A DNA stretch of 64,000 nt from Actinomucor elegans (taxonomy: Eukaryota > Mucoromycota > Mucoromycetes > Mucorales > Mucoraceae). The stretch is taken from contig JAMSLZ010000007.1 of NCBI GenBank assembly GCA_026027325.1, forward strand, positions 186,001 through 250,000, given 5' to 3'. The stretch's first letter is position 1. Each line of letters begins with the position of its first letter. Positions 11,877-24,488 of this stretch are shown piece after piece. The translations under genes and the position numbers were made by a program. Under the pieces are notes generated by a model. It saw nothing but the letters and a program-made list of their open reading frames with translations, searched no databases and was not told where the DNA came from.

Positions 11877-11941
<65 letters not shown>
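11877..11941. repeat. Poly(T) tract, about 65 nt
   Basis: Uninterrupted T run, the longest homopolymer in the window. Read on the minus strand it is a 65-base poly(A) tail to sequence lying at higher coordinates, so it could mark an old retroposed copy. No open frame on that strand supports this. Confidence 0.9.
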
Positions 11942-11944
<3 letters not shown>

Positions 11945-13284
11945 TTCAATATAATTTTGTATCACAGATGTTTCATTCTGTTGTGAAGCACAACCTCAAG
12001 AAATGTAACAATGAGCACGCATCTTATACGCACAAACAATAACTTAAAAACGTGGCATATATGTCATTGGTTCTTTGAATTCAAGAGGCTCTTTGTGTTA
12101 GCCTTAATGCAATTAATTAATGGCAGTGGTATACCTCTATCTAAACTATTCGATAAAGCTACCGCAACGTCTTTTGTGCTATGTATCGCTATTTTACACG
12201 ATGGTACACTACTATTATGGAAATTTTAATTACTCGCGTGAGTTTGAAAATAAAGGGATTGGGATAGATAACTTACCATTGTAACTGAAACAGAGGCGAA
12301 TGCTAAGGGATACACGTTGAGGTGAGCTATGAAAGGAGCTTTATGTAGGAATCAAACTAGACACAGGATAGGAGGGTTGTTAAGGTCTATTTATACACGG
12401 TTATACTATTATAAGCATTTCATTTAATATATATATATATTCGTGCATTGTATTTGGTAACTTGATGAAGCTTACCAGATATTTCATAGTAGATCATGCC
12501 ATTTCCTAATCAGAGTGTGGCACAGAAGTGACTGAAGAGCTTCCGAGTGCTCATATTCTGTTAACAGGCGATGATAGCGTGTCTTCTTGTAAGTACATTT
12601 TGGAGAAAGGCGGAAGATGATCAATTCTGTGGATTTATACGTTGTATCTCAAATACACGTAACCTACTTTTGGATAAACATTTACATGATCCAATCAGTG
12701 CTATTATCGTCTGCACGCTAAATCACGTTGATTATCGATCGTAACTCTCTATCCAAACACTATGTTTAAAAGCATTCTAATGTTCTAATGAACAATCCTT
12801 TCTAAAGATCTACTCTAATGACTAATTTGGAAATATGGCGATGTGTCGGATGAACGGTTAGGCCAGTTTCTTGGGACATTTGAAGCCTTTGTAATGCCTC
12901 TGGAAAACTTGAAACGTCGCTACAAACCGCGTATCTTCGTTATCTGCTAATCGCTAACAATGATCACTCTCTCTTTTAACCAGGGCCCACCTTATATCAC
13001 ATGGTATCTCCTACACCCTTCTTCAACCCAAAGGGGTTTTACTTAGTAATACATTACATTTAAAAAGAGATCGGGACCGGGCGGACTAAATTATTCATAG
13101 GTAAAATAAATAACTGATAATTTATTATTTTCTTTCTTCTTTTTTTTTTTCTTTCATTTTGTTCCCCTATACCATTGTCCCTTTTCTTTCTTTCTTTCTC
13201 TATTAATAACCCTTCTCCTTTATATAAAAAAAACTTATAAAAACTGCCATCAGAAATAAATACAAGCAACATTTTCTTATTCTA

Positions 13285-14060
13285 ATGGATATTCGAAACT
13301 TGTTGAATGATCCAGTAAAACCTTTTAGCTGTCACTGGTCCGAATGCTCGAAATCCTTCTCTCGCCGATCCGATCTTTCCAGACATATCAGAATACATAC
13401 TGGCGAAAGGCCTTATCACTGCAAATGGCCTGATTGCGAGAAACAATTCATTCAAAGATCAGCTTTAACTGTTCATTATCGCACACATACGGGTGAGCGA
13501 CCTCATGTATGCGAGTATGCCATGTGTGGAAAGTCGTTTAGCGATGTAGGTGTCACTATTTTAAGCTATAGAAAGCATACTCATCTGTTTTGTTAGTCTT
13601 CCTCTTTAGCTCGTCATAGACGTACTCATACGGGCAAAAGACCTTATGTTTGTCTCTTTACTGACTGTGGCAAGTCCTTTACTCGCAAGACAACGCTTTC
13701 CCGTCACCAACGCTGCCATGATCCGAAATGGAAATCTTACAAGTAAGTGCTTGATGTATTGCTCTCTATTCAACGTCTAATCCATATATCTTTAGTGGCG
13801 CCTTAGATGCTACCAAAACGACGCTCAGTCAATCACCAACATCCAGTACATACGAATCTGACGTAGAGTCTCCATTGACAAGTCCCTCAGATAGTTTCCA
13901 AGCTCAACAAGGAACTGTCATGGCTGATTTCATCATGTACAAACCCTATTTGCCCGAAAAATCGACATTTGTTCACACCTATCGTTTACCAGACTATACG
14001 CAATCCTCTTCAGTTCTTCATCACAATTTCCGATATGGACAAGGTCACTGTCTATTATAA
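13285..14060 (+). CDS. Four-finger C2H2 zinc-finger transcription factor
   Basis: Exons 13285-13545, 13597-13742 and 13796-14060 (introns 51 and 53 nt) give 223 residues. Four consecutive C2H2 fingers occupy residues about 13-133. All have four residues between the two Cys (for example CHWSEC and CKWPDC) and TGERP/TGKRP linkers, so they should form one DNA-binding array. The first intron splits finger three, and reading across it restores GKSFSD-SSSLARH. Recognition-helix sequences are RRSDLSR, QRSALTV, DSSSLAR and RKTTLSR. The C-terminal 90 residues are Ser/Thr/Pro-rich (SPLTSPSDS) then aromatic, and could be an activation or regulatory tail. It acts in the nucleus by family rule; the target genes cannot be read from the sequence. 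The long CT-rich leader fits a fungal promoter. A one-to-one assignment to a named fungal regulator is not justified. Confidence 0.9.
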
Positions 14061-14847
14061 ATATGTACGTCAAACGATGCAATCTATGAACAGACTTTTA
14101 CTTCTTCTTCTTGTTTATAGCGGGTAATTTATGCTGCCTTTTCTTTTCTTTTCTTTTCTTTTCTTTACAATACCCTAATAGTATACATATGGCATTTCTT
14201 TCTTTTATATGATGATTATGATAACAATATGAAATAAACCTTACATTCAAATATCCTCTAGCCAATGGCAGCACATTGTACATATCCGGATTAGTGAGAT
14301 GACAAATGTTCTCTCGGAGAACATGAACATATTAATTCCATATATCTTTAGGGGTTTCAGAATGTCATTGTACATTGCATACTTTCATTGTCTGAAGGGA
14401 GGTTCCTATTGTTTAAACATATAAGGTTTGCAACTCTGCAAACGTATCTATGTGTCACGGGAGAGTGGTATATAGGACAAAGTCCGGTTAAATGCATAAG
14501 TTTCTCATATACAACGACATGCATCTTGATAATACTACATGGATCAATAAATTGACAGTATATACCTAGCCTCGGCCCTATAGTAATCTTGATATAAATG
14601 CACATATCTAGTTTCACTGCATGTATGTAGATTCAAATCTCCCACGCACACGCATCAATTACTATCAAATCGTTGCTTGAATGTTTATCATGCTTGCCCG
14701 CCCGTAAAATGGTCATTGTACTATTGATTTTGTTCTTCTTCTTCTAACACCTTTTTATTTGAGCCTATATCAATAGTGCTGTGCTACGTAGCCAATTTGT
14801 GGCCAATATACTTTAGATAATAGACCCTTATTTGTCAGTTTGTACGC

Positions 14848-15071
14848 AGGGGCTCTTGGAAACACCAAATGTCATTTGCTTTGGTGCCAAACACATGACG
14901 CAAAGTGACCTTGATCACTATGAAATCCCAGTAGAAACGATCTACTATCTCGGATGTCTCGGCGGATCATCAGAGCTATCAGAAGACATAGTACAACTCA
15001 TGCGTTTACTCGGGTGGCTTGATTGTTTGAATTCTCGACAGCCAATTAAGATTACCAGGGGTGTGCCTTAG
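14848..15071 (+). pseudogene. Possible orphan exon or gene fragment
   Basis: An open frame of about 75 codons begins right after a good splice-acceptor context (TTTGTACGCAG) and ends in a stop. It has no ATG near its start. The peptide (LETPNVICFGAKHM, later LSEDIVQLMRLLGWLDCL) has globular composition unlike random AT-rich DNA. No upstream exon with a matching donor was found. It may be the last exon of a decayed gene. Family unknown. Confidence 0.25.
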
Positions 15072-16756
15072 GTCCGAGAGTACCAATTTAAATGTAATTC
15101 TTTGATACTAGAAAAGAGACGTGATTAATAACTAAAGTAAGATCATTAAATTAAAATATGCAGACAGATTTTTTTTTGCTTTGTTTCCCATATCTAAATG
15201 ATAGCAATGTAACAATATAAGGTAGTAAAATGAACATATTGTATCGCACATTCACTTGACTGGAAGCTGAAAATTTTTTATTATTATTTAATGTGCATTC
15301 AAAGGATCTGCCCACTTTATTCACTGTGGGAAGGCAAGATTTAATTGATCGTGTGTATATTTGCATTTATTGGTTGAAGATTTCATCCTTCATCATGCAT
15401 AGATTGATTTTGACGTCAACTATTATTTCTTCCTTGAACGAACAGTATTTCCTTGTTTCTTTTGAAATTGTCCATTCACTTCAATAAATGCGAAAGACAG
15501 TACGCAGTAAATGCAGTGCAAGCTAGATAAAGGAAAAGAAATGAAGCTGAAGGATACGAGTAGTATATCTTTTTTTTTTTTTTTGTAAGGAAGCAATCTC
15601 CAGTTTCATTTTAAACCTTTAAAGTGGTATATATTTACTGCTTGTATCTATAGGATCAAAGACCTAATAGAAAGAGGTAGGTACTTAACGATCAAACAGT
15701 ATGGAGTTAGCTAATGTAAAAATAATAATAATGATGATAGTAATATTAGTGGGAAAAATAGCTATACTAAATGTGACAAAGGTTTTAGGAGTCCTGGGTT
15801 ATTGAGTCTTCGGCTCTACGTCATTCAAGAGTCAGTTTTGTACTAGCAAGGGCAGCAGTAGGTACAAAAGGCCACTGATCAAACAGTACGCGCCAGTGTA
15901 CTTTTTAAAGTTCGGAAATAGCAACCACAATTAAAATGTTCGTTGTTCCAGAACAATTTGATGGGATATCAAGAGAGGAGAGCTCTAGGCAGTGAATGCA
16001 AGCAGTTATTTGAGTAACGGTTGCGCCTGGCCAAAAGGATCCTTGAATTAAAAGGCTCTAGAAGACAGCCTTTTGGAGGACAGTCAAAAAAGAAGAGTGA
16101 TTTAGTTTTGGGAGCAGTATGGAGTAAGCGATCACCGAATGGAAATTTGTCTGATGTCCAGAATGATATATCAGCAAAACCATCATTCATGAATAAGACA
16201 TAGCTTTTTTAAGCAAGGGAGCAGGCTTCAGTTTTATTCTAAATCCTTAAATCGTCGCAAAAATTATTGGGGAGAAAAGATTGGGTATAAGGTGCAAGAG
16301 CTAGTATAAAGGTTTGAGTGGGTGGTTAGGTGATTAGTCCAAATCAAACCGACTTTCAGAATCAAGTTGGGTTAGAAGCCTAGATATGCATGCAGTTACA
16401 TCTGTTGAGGAAAACGAGGTGTCAGTGGGCTTGCCAAATGCTCAATAAGGAACAAGCAAAAATTTGATGAATATTAATTTCGGGGAGAGGATGATTGGTA
16501 TCTCTCGTCAAAGAATAAAAGAGGAAAATAATTAAGAGATCGAGGAGAGTTGGACAGATTGGTTATATGAGTAAGGAAGGTCCTTTTGTCAGACGACCAG
16601 TTTGGAGGTACAAGCAAAAAAGAAGCAGAAGCCATTCTCTATGGCGAATAGAGTACAGGTAGAACGGAGAAGAGAATGATGGCTGTTAGGGATTAATTGG
16701 TGCAGACATCGTTTGGTAGGCAATTTTCATGAATACAGCGGTACCTAACAGTGCGA

Positions 16757-16759
<3 letters not shown>

Positions 16760-16792
<33 letters not shown>
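16760..16792. repeat. (GA)n dinucleotide repeat
   Basis: About 16 AG units in a purine-rich intergenic stretch. Confidence 0.9.
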
Positions 16793-16795
<3 letters not shown>

Positions 16796-19224
16796 TAAAA
16801 TATAGTATTTGATCTTGGATCTAAACAAATGTTTTATAAACAGTAAAGTGTTCAGCCAATGAATACAAATGTGTGCATGATTACAAGTCTTGCAGCATCC
16901 CCTTGTGATTCCCGACCATCATAGTGCTAACTGATCCAGATAGAGCTTAACTGTCGAGAACGGACAGAATGCAGTGATGCTTTTACAACACCTATAGCAG
17001 ACTAGTAGTCCGAAATGATAAATTTTGTAGAACTTTCGCTTAATAGATGGCCTAAAAAAATTAATCCTAGTAGATCTAACTACACAAAACTACTGTATTC
17101 ACTTATCTTTGGAAGTGTATTATTAAGTAGGAGTTGAATGTTAAATGATATGAAAGCAGGTACTTTTATATTATTTAAAGGTTATGTATAATAATATTTG
17201 AGTAAAGGACTATGTTCGTGAATTAGAGAATACTATAAAGGAGATGGAGGAGATGAACAAGATAGTGGATATAGATATAGATGAAATTGGATAAGCTTTT
17301 ATTTACAAGATCCTTTAAATGTCGTAATGAGGAGTTTAAACGTGTGTATGTAACTATCTAAATGTAGCATGCGTATTCAAAGGGTGGGTGACTGGATAGT
17401 GATGTTTTAGGACGCTTGAAATTGGAGCGAACGTCATTTGTATCATCATCTTGACGCTGGCTTATATTTAGAGTATGTTGTGCAGAGTCGTTCGTGATCT
17501 GTTCGCGTTTGATAAAGTCACGAGCGATTGCGGTCTTGGTTGGGAACTGGAGGGAAGAAGCGGATTTGAGGCAGCGATGGTATTGTCATCTAAGTCTTGG
17601 TACTTTGGATTCTTATAAAGAACCGATGGCCGTAGTCAATCAAATTGAACCAAAGACACTTTGGTCTCTGAGAGTCTTTGAAGAGCTTCTGCTGTATTGA
17701 TAGTGCAAACCAAAATGGCAACAATATTCTGGTTGGGATAATCAATAATCACATAACTTCGTTTGAAGCCCAGGCGAGCTAAACATACGCATAATCTTAA
17801 CAGGACATCGTTTGTTAGTAGGTAGAAAGATAAACTGGAGAAGTAGTGCAGAAGTGAAAGATGTCTTTATGAGAGCAAGCGGTATTTATAGTGAAAAAAA
17901 ACGTCGATATATTGAACTCATAGACCTCTTGACCGATAATGGTCAGATTTCGCAGTTGATAAATAGTACATGCTCAAGTAAATCGCTGCATCTATTAACA
18001 CTTGGATTTGGTTGTCATGCAATGCATGTTTTATGATTCATCAGCTTTCATTAGTCTAATGAGAAAGTGATTCAACTAGAGCCTACAAGTAGGAAGCATT
18101 ACACAAGCTAAGCCTCTTTTTCTCATAAAGACCCTAGCATCCTGTATGTTTTTCGTTTTCATTTTTTGATAAATAGTGTAAGCTAGCCTTCGAGCTCAAT
18201 GACAGATTGATTAAGCTGCACATCGAATAGATACGACCGCCTTTTTAATTCACTCTTATACATGATAAAAGACAATACCTTTGCTCATCAATGACCGAAA
18301 TCATCTTCAAAAGCATAAACGTCTTTACCAGCATGTGTTATTTAAGATCGAATAAAGAAACTATCCATTTGAAAACTTTTTCCTTCATTTTATAGTGATG
18401 AAGCAGAGTCACAGGAACAGGACTGCTTTCCCTCATGAAAAGAAAAATTTTTCTTGCTCTGGGGTATAAAAAATCAGAAACAGGTCCTTCTTTGCTCTTG
18501 TTTCTTTAGAGAGAGGTGACAAGCTCTTGTATACGGGCAAACATACAAAAAGATTCATTCTTTAATAATACCCGTGGGAAGGTCTGAGGAAAACCGCTAA
18601 ATGTCTTTGCTGGACAACCTGTTAAATATGGGGGCAGTGCTACCAGAAATCCTAAGCACTTGGACCGCTAGTACCTTTGAGAAGCTACATTGTAGTTTTG
18701 AGGGTTGGTTCTTGTGTGATTACTGTAACGGCCTGTGGGTGGAAACGCTATGAAGTGCAATACATGAGACTGGTTACTTGTAGCTGGTAACTCAATTCAG
18801 ACTACTCTGTCGCCTCTTTCTCTCTCTCTCTTTTTAAATTATAATAATGAAAATGAAAAAAAAAATTGACTGCGGGGGGGGGGGACATTGTTTTTTTTTT
18901 TTGAAAATCGTCGTTTATTGCAGTAACAATTGAGAACTTGGCCCACACTGAGAAACTTGACGCATTCAAAGCTTAATATATAAATACTTTGCAGCAGCGG
19001 TCTTATTTACTGTTTCGACGAACATATTACTTTAGTGAATAAATGGTTCTATTATGAGTTTATAATATACTGAAAACATATCAAGGTCAATAAAGGAAAT
19101 GTGTTTACGCGAAAATTAGCTAACTCAATCTACTGTGATAGACTTTAAGCCCTATAAATAGTATTACTTTTGCATATTCATTTTATTTATCTCTTCTTCA
19201 TTGTTCTATTCAGAAACTGTCTCC

Positions 19225-20692
19225 ATGGCAATACTAGAAGCCATTCCTGAAAAGCTAATAGTGGCTTTCGTCGTCTCATTTATTACATACCTACAAACAA
19301 CGACCAATTTTTATATTCTCGGTCCTGCATTAGGAGGATGGTTCACCTTGCGCGCTCAGCAGATCCTAGGTCCAATGAACATACTTTTAATCTCACTGTA
19401 TGTCAATTATTACTTGGCATGCACAACAGATCCCGGAAGTATACCTGAAGGATGGGTAAATTAAAATGAATCTTGATTTGGTATTTGAAAGAAGCTTACC
19501 TGCTTTTTTTTTATTGTTGTTGTTACAGGAACCACCTCATTCCGTTATGCATCCCAAAGAGGATGCCGTAATTCAAGTGGGTATCACAGGGCCAAGGTTT
19601 TGCAAGAAATGCGATAGTTACAAACCACCGCGATCCCATCACTGTAAACATTGCGGTCGTTGTGTATTAAGAATGGATCATCATTGTCCGTGGATCGGCA
19701 ATTGTGTTGGCTTTGCAAACTATAGTCACTTTGTTCGCTTTGTATTTTCAGTGATAGGATGCTGTACTTATGGTTGCTATTTATTATTATGGAGGTTACA
19801 GCGTATCTTGGATGCGAGACAAAATCGATGGGTAGGTTTATTAGCGATACCCGAGACAAGGACTTGTCTCTAATATTGTACAATAGATGCAACCAAAGCC
19901 TTCGATGACTGAACTGATGGTGGTGTCTGTCAATGTTTTGTTGATCTGCTTGACGATTCTTTTAGTGGGTGTTTTAGCCGTATACCACACATATTGTCTT
20001 TTCAAAGGTCAAACAACCATTGAAGGATGGGAAAGAACAAAGGCAACAAGGCTTGTACGTAGAGGCAAGATTGATCCAGTCGAGTTTCCTTTCGATACTG
20101 GATTTTATAGCAATATTTGTTCTGTTTTGGGCCATAATCCTTTACTGTGGGCCTGGCCAAAGCAATCTCCCGGCGACGGATTGAAATACGCTGTCAAACC
20201 TAACACAGGTAAGTTTGTAATTGTATAATACATGTCCTATATTAACGTGAAATAGATCCTTTGATTCCGTACAGTTGGCCACCGCGCGATCCAAAAGACT
20301 TGGGTCCAAGTATTATAGAGCGTGTCGAAAAAGATCATAGGTGGGAAGGTCCCAAGTTAGTTCGTCGTGATTCTGAAGGGTACCTTGTTCGAGAAATTAC
20401 AATGGAAGATAGAATGATGATGCTCCAGTCTGAGAACGCAGAGTTTGAAAGAGATCAGTACGAAGCACAAGAGCACCACATGTTATTAGAGGAGCAACAA
20501 TTGATGCTGGACGAAAATAGTGAGCAATATTTAGAGTACCAAGAATACGAGCAAGTTGAACTTGATCCCAATGATTACTATTATGATTCAAATAGCGTGA
20601 CAAGCGATTTAAGCGATGAAGAAGGTGAAACAGCGAATAATGATAGACTGAGACAAGTACAAGACGAAGATGGGTGGGTTGACGAAGACTAA
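19225..20692 (+). CDS. PFA4: DHHC palmitoyltransferase Pfa4
   Basis: Exons 19225-19455, 19529-19831, 19887-20208 and 20256-20692 (introns 73, 55 and 47 nt) give 430 residues. The enzyme attaches palmitate to Cys of membrane proteins at the ER; the yeast Pfa4 substrate is chitin synthase Chs3. Membrane segments lie near residues 8-30, 48-66, 146-166 and 189-216. The Cys-rich domain (FCKKCDSYKPPRSHHCKHC) is followed by the catalytic DHHC at about 127-130 and by PWIGNCVGFANY. The TTxE motif (TTIE) is at about 221-224, immediately after the last membrane segment as expected. DPGSIPEGW before the Cys-rich domain and the W..PRDPKD tail match the Pfa4 branch. The C-terminal 110 residues are acidic and Gln/Glu-rich, longer than in yeast Pfa4. 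An AATAAA-like signal lies about 30 bp past the stop. Confidence 0.93.
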
Positions 20693-21748
20693 CAGTATAG
20701 ATATAATAATATAATCGTGTAGAAATAAAATCATGAAGATCTAGATTGCAGAAAATCATAGTTTATCTAAAAATTGGGTTGGAAAACAAAGCGAGCTCTC
20801 ATTTATTTATCTACCGTAAACTGCTTTAGCAGATATAGTAATTTATTCTGAATAAGCACTGTTAGTCAAATCTGATAACTCAACCAAAATCCGTAAAGAA
20901 AGCTAGATTCTTTTTTACAGGTTGAAGGGGCAAATCAAAAACACTAATGAAATTGACTAACGGTGTTTGACATTGTAGGTTTATAGGCGTCTCGACAAAA
21001 ATTCTTTATTTTTTCGCGCATGTCTATTTTTGCAGCTAGTCAAGAGAGTGATTTGAAACATAGGATAATTGTAAAATGTACTGCGTTCTTTTCAATAAAC
21101 TAAGCTTTATGTTGATTAATGAGTTTGAACGGATTCTAGCAAGTTCTGATCATATAGTGTTTTCAATCTCTGCAGTCGTATTATTTTTATACAATCATGT
21201 GGAAGAAAGTTAATTTTTAAACCGCAAACTTGCTTTTTCAGGTTTATTGATTAACCTTCTTTAGACAACAGGCTGTGAAATAGTTGTAAAAACAATGCCA
21301 TTTGTCTGGGAAACACTGGTTTCATGAAGGCAAAAGCTTCATATTTAAATCAAAGAGATCATGGGTCAAAGACTAACTGTACTTGGACATAAAAAGAAAA
21401 GTTGATGGTATTCTTTAATATGTTATGTTGAGTACTCTTTGCTGCTTTAACAGCTCTTAGAGATAGGCTACGTATAAGAGGCATCTTACAGACAGAGTTA
21501 AAAGTATTTCAGTCTGCTTCTATTGTAGACTATATTGTATAGGGTTCTATTCCATAATGCCGTTCGCAAACTTACTGTGCATCAAGCTACAGAGAGAAAA
21601 TGCCGCTTGATTGTAAAGCAATACATTCTTTTGATAAATTGGGTATATTTGTTATTAGAGGGGTCCAAAAACCGAGCTTTCAAATTTTGACAATGAAAAA
21701 AAAAATTGACCTGCCTTTTTTCATTCCAACTCTTTACAAAACAAAATC
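20693..21748. other. Intergenic, nothing recognised
   Basis: AT-rich spacer between PFA4 and the KH-like gene on the same strand. It contains the PFA4 3' end (AATAAA near 20724) and the next promoter. No open frame of interest. Confidence 0.6.
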
Positions 21749-24488
21749 ATGGTTCAACGTAAGTAAATAGCATTGGCTGTGGCAATTCCAACGGCTAACA
21801 TTAGCATTTCTATCAGCAAACATCAAGATATACCCCTTAGCACATATTAATCCAATACGTTATGCTGAAATGGAGCCCAGAATGCGGTAAGAATATATGG
21901 AATGTGTGTTTCAATTTGACAATAAGTTAATCCATATAAAAAAGTGAACTTGCAAAGAGGATGAAAACCGAGATCAATTATGATTTCAACGGTCAGTTCT
22001 TTAATATTAAAGGTCGATCACAACAGGCTTGCGATAGCACGTAAGTTTCTTTGTTCAAACTTGGCGGATCGCTAACCCTCATATCATACACGTAGGTGCG
22101 CGATTATCCAAGAAAACCTTCTACCGCTATTGGTAAATAGACGCTATATATATATATATGTATATGTATGAATAATGACTAATGGCCTTGTCGAGATAGA
22201 ATAGTGACATCGATGAAATCAAGTTTACAGGCACATTCGAAAACTTGACTAGTCTCATTTCTTCAGCTACTTCAAGCTCTACTACTTCATCACCAGGAAC
22301 TGTGCATAATTCACCCAAATTACCTATTGCAGTAGGCAGACCGTTGAATTTGGATGAAATTGACCGAAAATACGCTTCAAACATGGCTGGTTCCAGTAAA
22401 AATGTCAACGATAAACAAGAACGTGAAGCATATTATCGATATGAGACAGAAAGCGATGAACCTGAGGAAAGCGATGATGAATACGTTGAGACATTCACCT
22501 TTGCCAAAAACATCTTAAATCCCAAGGATGTCTTGACTGGACCACCTAGCAATAATAGCAAGCCCGTGGATTACTTACGAGTTATTGGTAATGACACTGA
22601 TACAGAGTGCAGTTTGATTGATAGAAAAGTGAAAATTGTCGGTACTTGCGAAGAAACAGTCAAAGAAGCTCTGGATCGTTTTAGGAACTTGCAGTCAATC
22701 TATAAGCGTCGCAAACGAACCACCACCATTGTTCCTTGCGTCCATTATCCTTCAGAAGCTCCAGAATTTGGACTGTACTTTTGCAGCTTGGAAAGATATG
22801 CCCAGCAAAATTTTGTTGATGTATTTAGTCGATCATCTTCACCTTTGTATATCATTTTGCCTGCATTTAAACGAAATGGCAATTATCAGAAGCCTAGAGA
22901 GTTCATTGATGTATCTCAGTCTCAAGCACAATGGGTTCAATCCCAACAGCCCGAAATTCAACAGCAGAGCATGTCTTTGGATGAAAGAATGAGAATGGCA
23001 TCCTTAGAACACAAGAAATCGTTCAATAATCCCAATATTGGTTTAGCTCCTGATCAAACGCCATTATGGGGCGAAAACAGGACATTTGTTTCGCGTCCTA
23101 GTGCACAATCGGTCAGATCTCAATCATCTTCAAGAGCAGCCACCCCGCCTGCCAAAAAGAGCCTGTAGAAGATTTTCCTTCTTTACCTTCTGCTCCTCCT
23201 CGTGTAGCCACTCCAAAGAAAGGCCCTGCTCGAAGAATAATGCGTGTCACTAACCAAAAATCTGCTAAGGTTGCTACTTCTCCTTCAAGGACCAACATGG
23301 ACATGTAAATATCATTTTAAATAAGATGAACTTTACTGACTTGTGTATTAGTATAAGAGAATATAACCTGCATAATATCACGTCCTCCTTGGAAGATGGG
23401 TGAGTTGATTAGATAATGATCATATAAATACTAACTAGTATATATAGGTTAACATGCGTCCGTGGTTTCAAAGGTGACATCAAATTGAGTGCAAGGCTTG
23501 GGAAAATCCTTTGGTCCAACGTAACCCCAGAGATCCAAAAGCAAATCTGGCAATTTCAAGATTTGAAGGATATCTTAGTCAAAGAGCGCGGCCTTGTACC
23601 TAAATTTAATGGCTTGTAAGTTTACTACTCTGATCGGCAAAGAAACAATATTGAATGAAACTATAGAACCACGAAATCGGACAATATCATTTCAATGATA
23701 TCTGAAGTACTGCCTGCGCCCTACGGTAGGACAGCTTATTATGAAATTCATGCTCAAGCGCGTAACCAGCCAATCGTTCCTTATCAGCCTGTAATCATGT
23801 ATATGAACCAAGGCATCGTAGAGCTAAAGAAGGTTGTTGTGGCCACTAATAGGGTGACTGAAATTGACTGGTGTTCTCTTGAAAGGTAACGTGCGATATT
23901 TAAAAAGCTAATTCCAATGGTTAACATTATTTCAATAGAAAATTCGATTTTCAAATGCTGTTACAAACTGAGCAAACTACAAGAATGGATGTCAAGCCTT
24001 ATAGTACATTCATTAAAAAAGTCGCTGTCAGCCCAGTCTCACGTACAATTACCTACGAAAATGTACCTGACTTTTTAGAAGTGGATTCCATCTTGTTAAA
24101 GCAAACTACCAAGTACAGAATCCATTTCCCATTCGTCATTAAAATCACTCGTGTGGAGAAATTGCCGCTAGTTCAACAACGATTCAATGGCTATGGTATC
24201 GACAAAATATTGGGCGATACCGGTAAGGGCCAAGTTTGGTATGATTTAGAGGTACAGTACTAAGCATTTGTATGAAGGCCTTTACACTAATATAACTTGC
24301 GTTAGGTATTTTATTCTACATATGATGAGATATTTAAAGAAAACAATGATTTGCCTGTTGGCAAATTGGCTTCTTGGACCGTTCAAGATATTTTGGGTAA
24401 TCCTACAGACTCTAGTGGTGCTTTGGTAGAATTTATTAGATGTCTTCTCATCCTGATCGAAAAATGTGAAGATAGACTTCAATCTTAA
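21749..24488 (+). CDS. Conserved KH-like protein, frame broken in exon 5
   Basis: Ten exons: 21749-21758, 21817-21886, 21945-22040, 22096-22132, 22200-23304, 23352-23399, 23448-23615, 23667-23885, 23939-24251 and 24306-24488. All phases agree except one break in exon 5, where the frame stops at 23166-23168 and continues in another frame after a run of five A (23154-23158). With the break ignored the product is about 749 residues. Residues 40-70 (NGQFFNIKG, then QQACDSTCAIIQENL) and about 200-220 (VKIVGTCEETVKEALDRF) look like KH-type RNA-binding modules. A disordered middle holds EDFPSLP, a motif seen in RNA-regulatory proteins. The C-terminal 250 residues are well ordered (YRIHFPFVIKITRVEKLP, RFNGYG) and look like an uncharacterised fungal conserved domain. 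An RNA-related role is inferred. The break may be a sequencing error in a homopolymer or a real lesion. Confidence 0.75.

Larger units (their letters stand above)
9588..13284. other. Gene-poor AT-rich region
   Basis: Nearly 3.7 kb without a supported gene. It holds a 29-base A run (9679-9707), a 65-base T run (11877-11941), a minus-strand copy of a dispersed motif near 10661-10694, and a coding-like open frame without ATG on the minus strand (9772-9969, about 65 codons). Pyrimidine-rich sequence at 13130-13210 is probably the leader of the zinc-finger gene that follows. Confidence 0.55.
14061..19224. other. Gene-poor region with coding-like remnants
   Basis: More than 5 kb without a complete gene. 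Features are TTTTC repeats near 14138-14166, a possible orphan exon at 14848-15071, a purine-rich part (15960-16800) with an open frame of 60 codons lacking ATG, a (GA)n tract at 16760-16792, and two coding-like frames at 17494-17700 and 17812-18036 that also lack ATG. A run of G near 18875-18885 sits next to T runs. The pieces suggest decayed coding or mobile sequence, but no family motif was recognised in any of them. Confidence 0.45.

Noticed and set aside
23105..23210. Cryptic intron as an alternative to the frameshift in the KH-like gene
   Set aside because: A pyrimidine-rich stretch ending CGTGTAG at about 23207 looks like an acceptor, but the only donors upstream are poor (GTGCAC) or in the wrong phase, and the skipped sequence reads as good coding.
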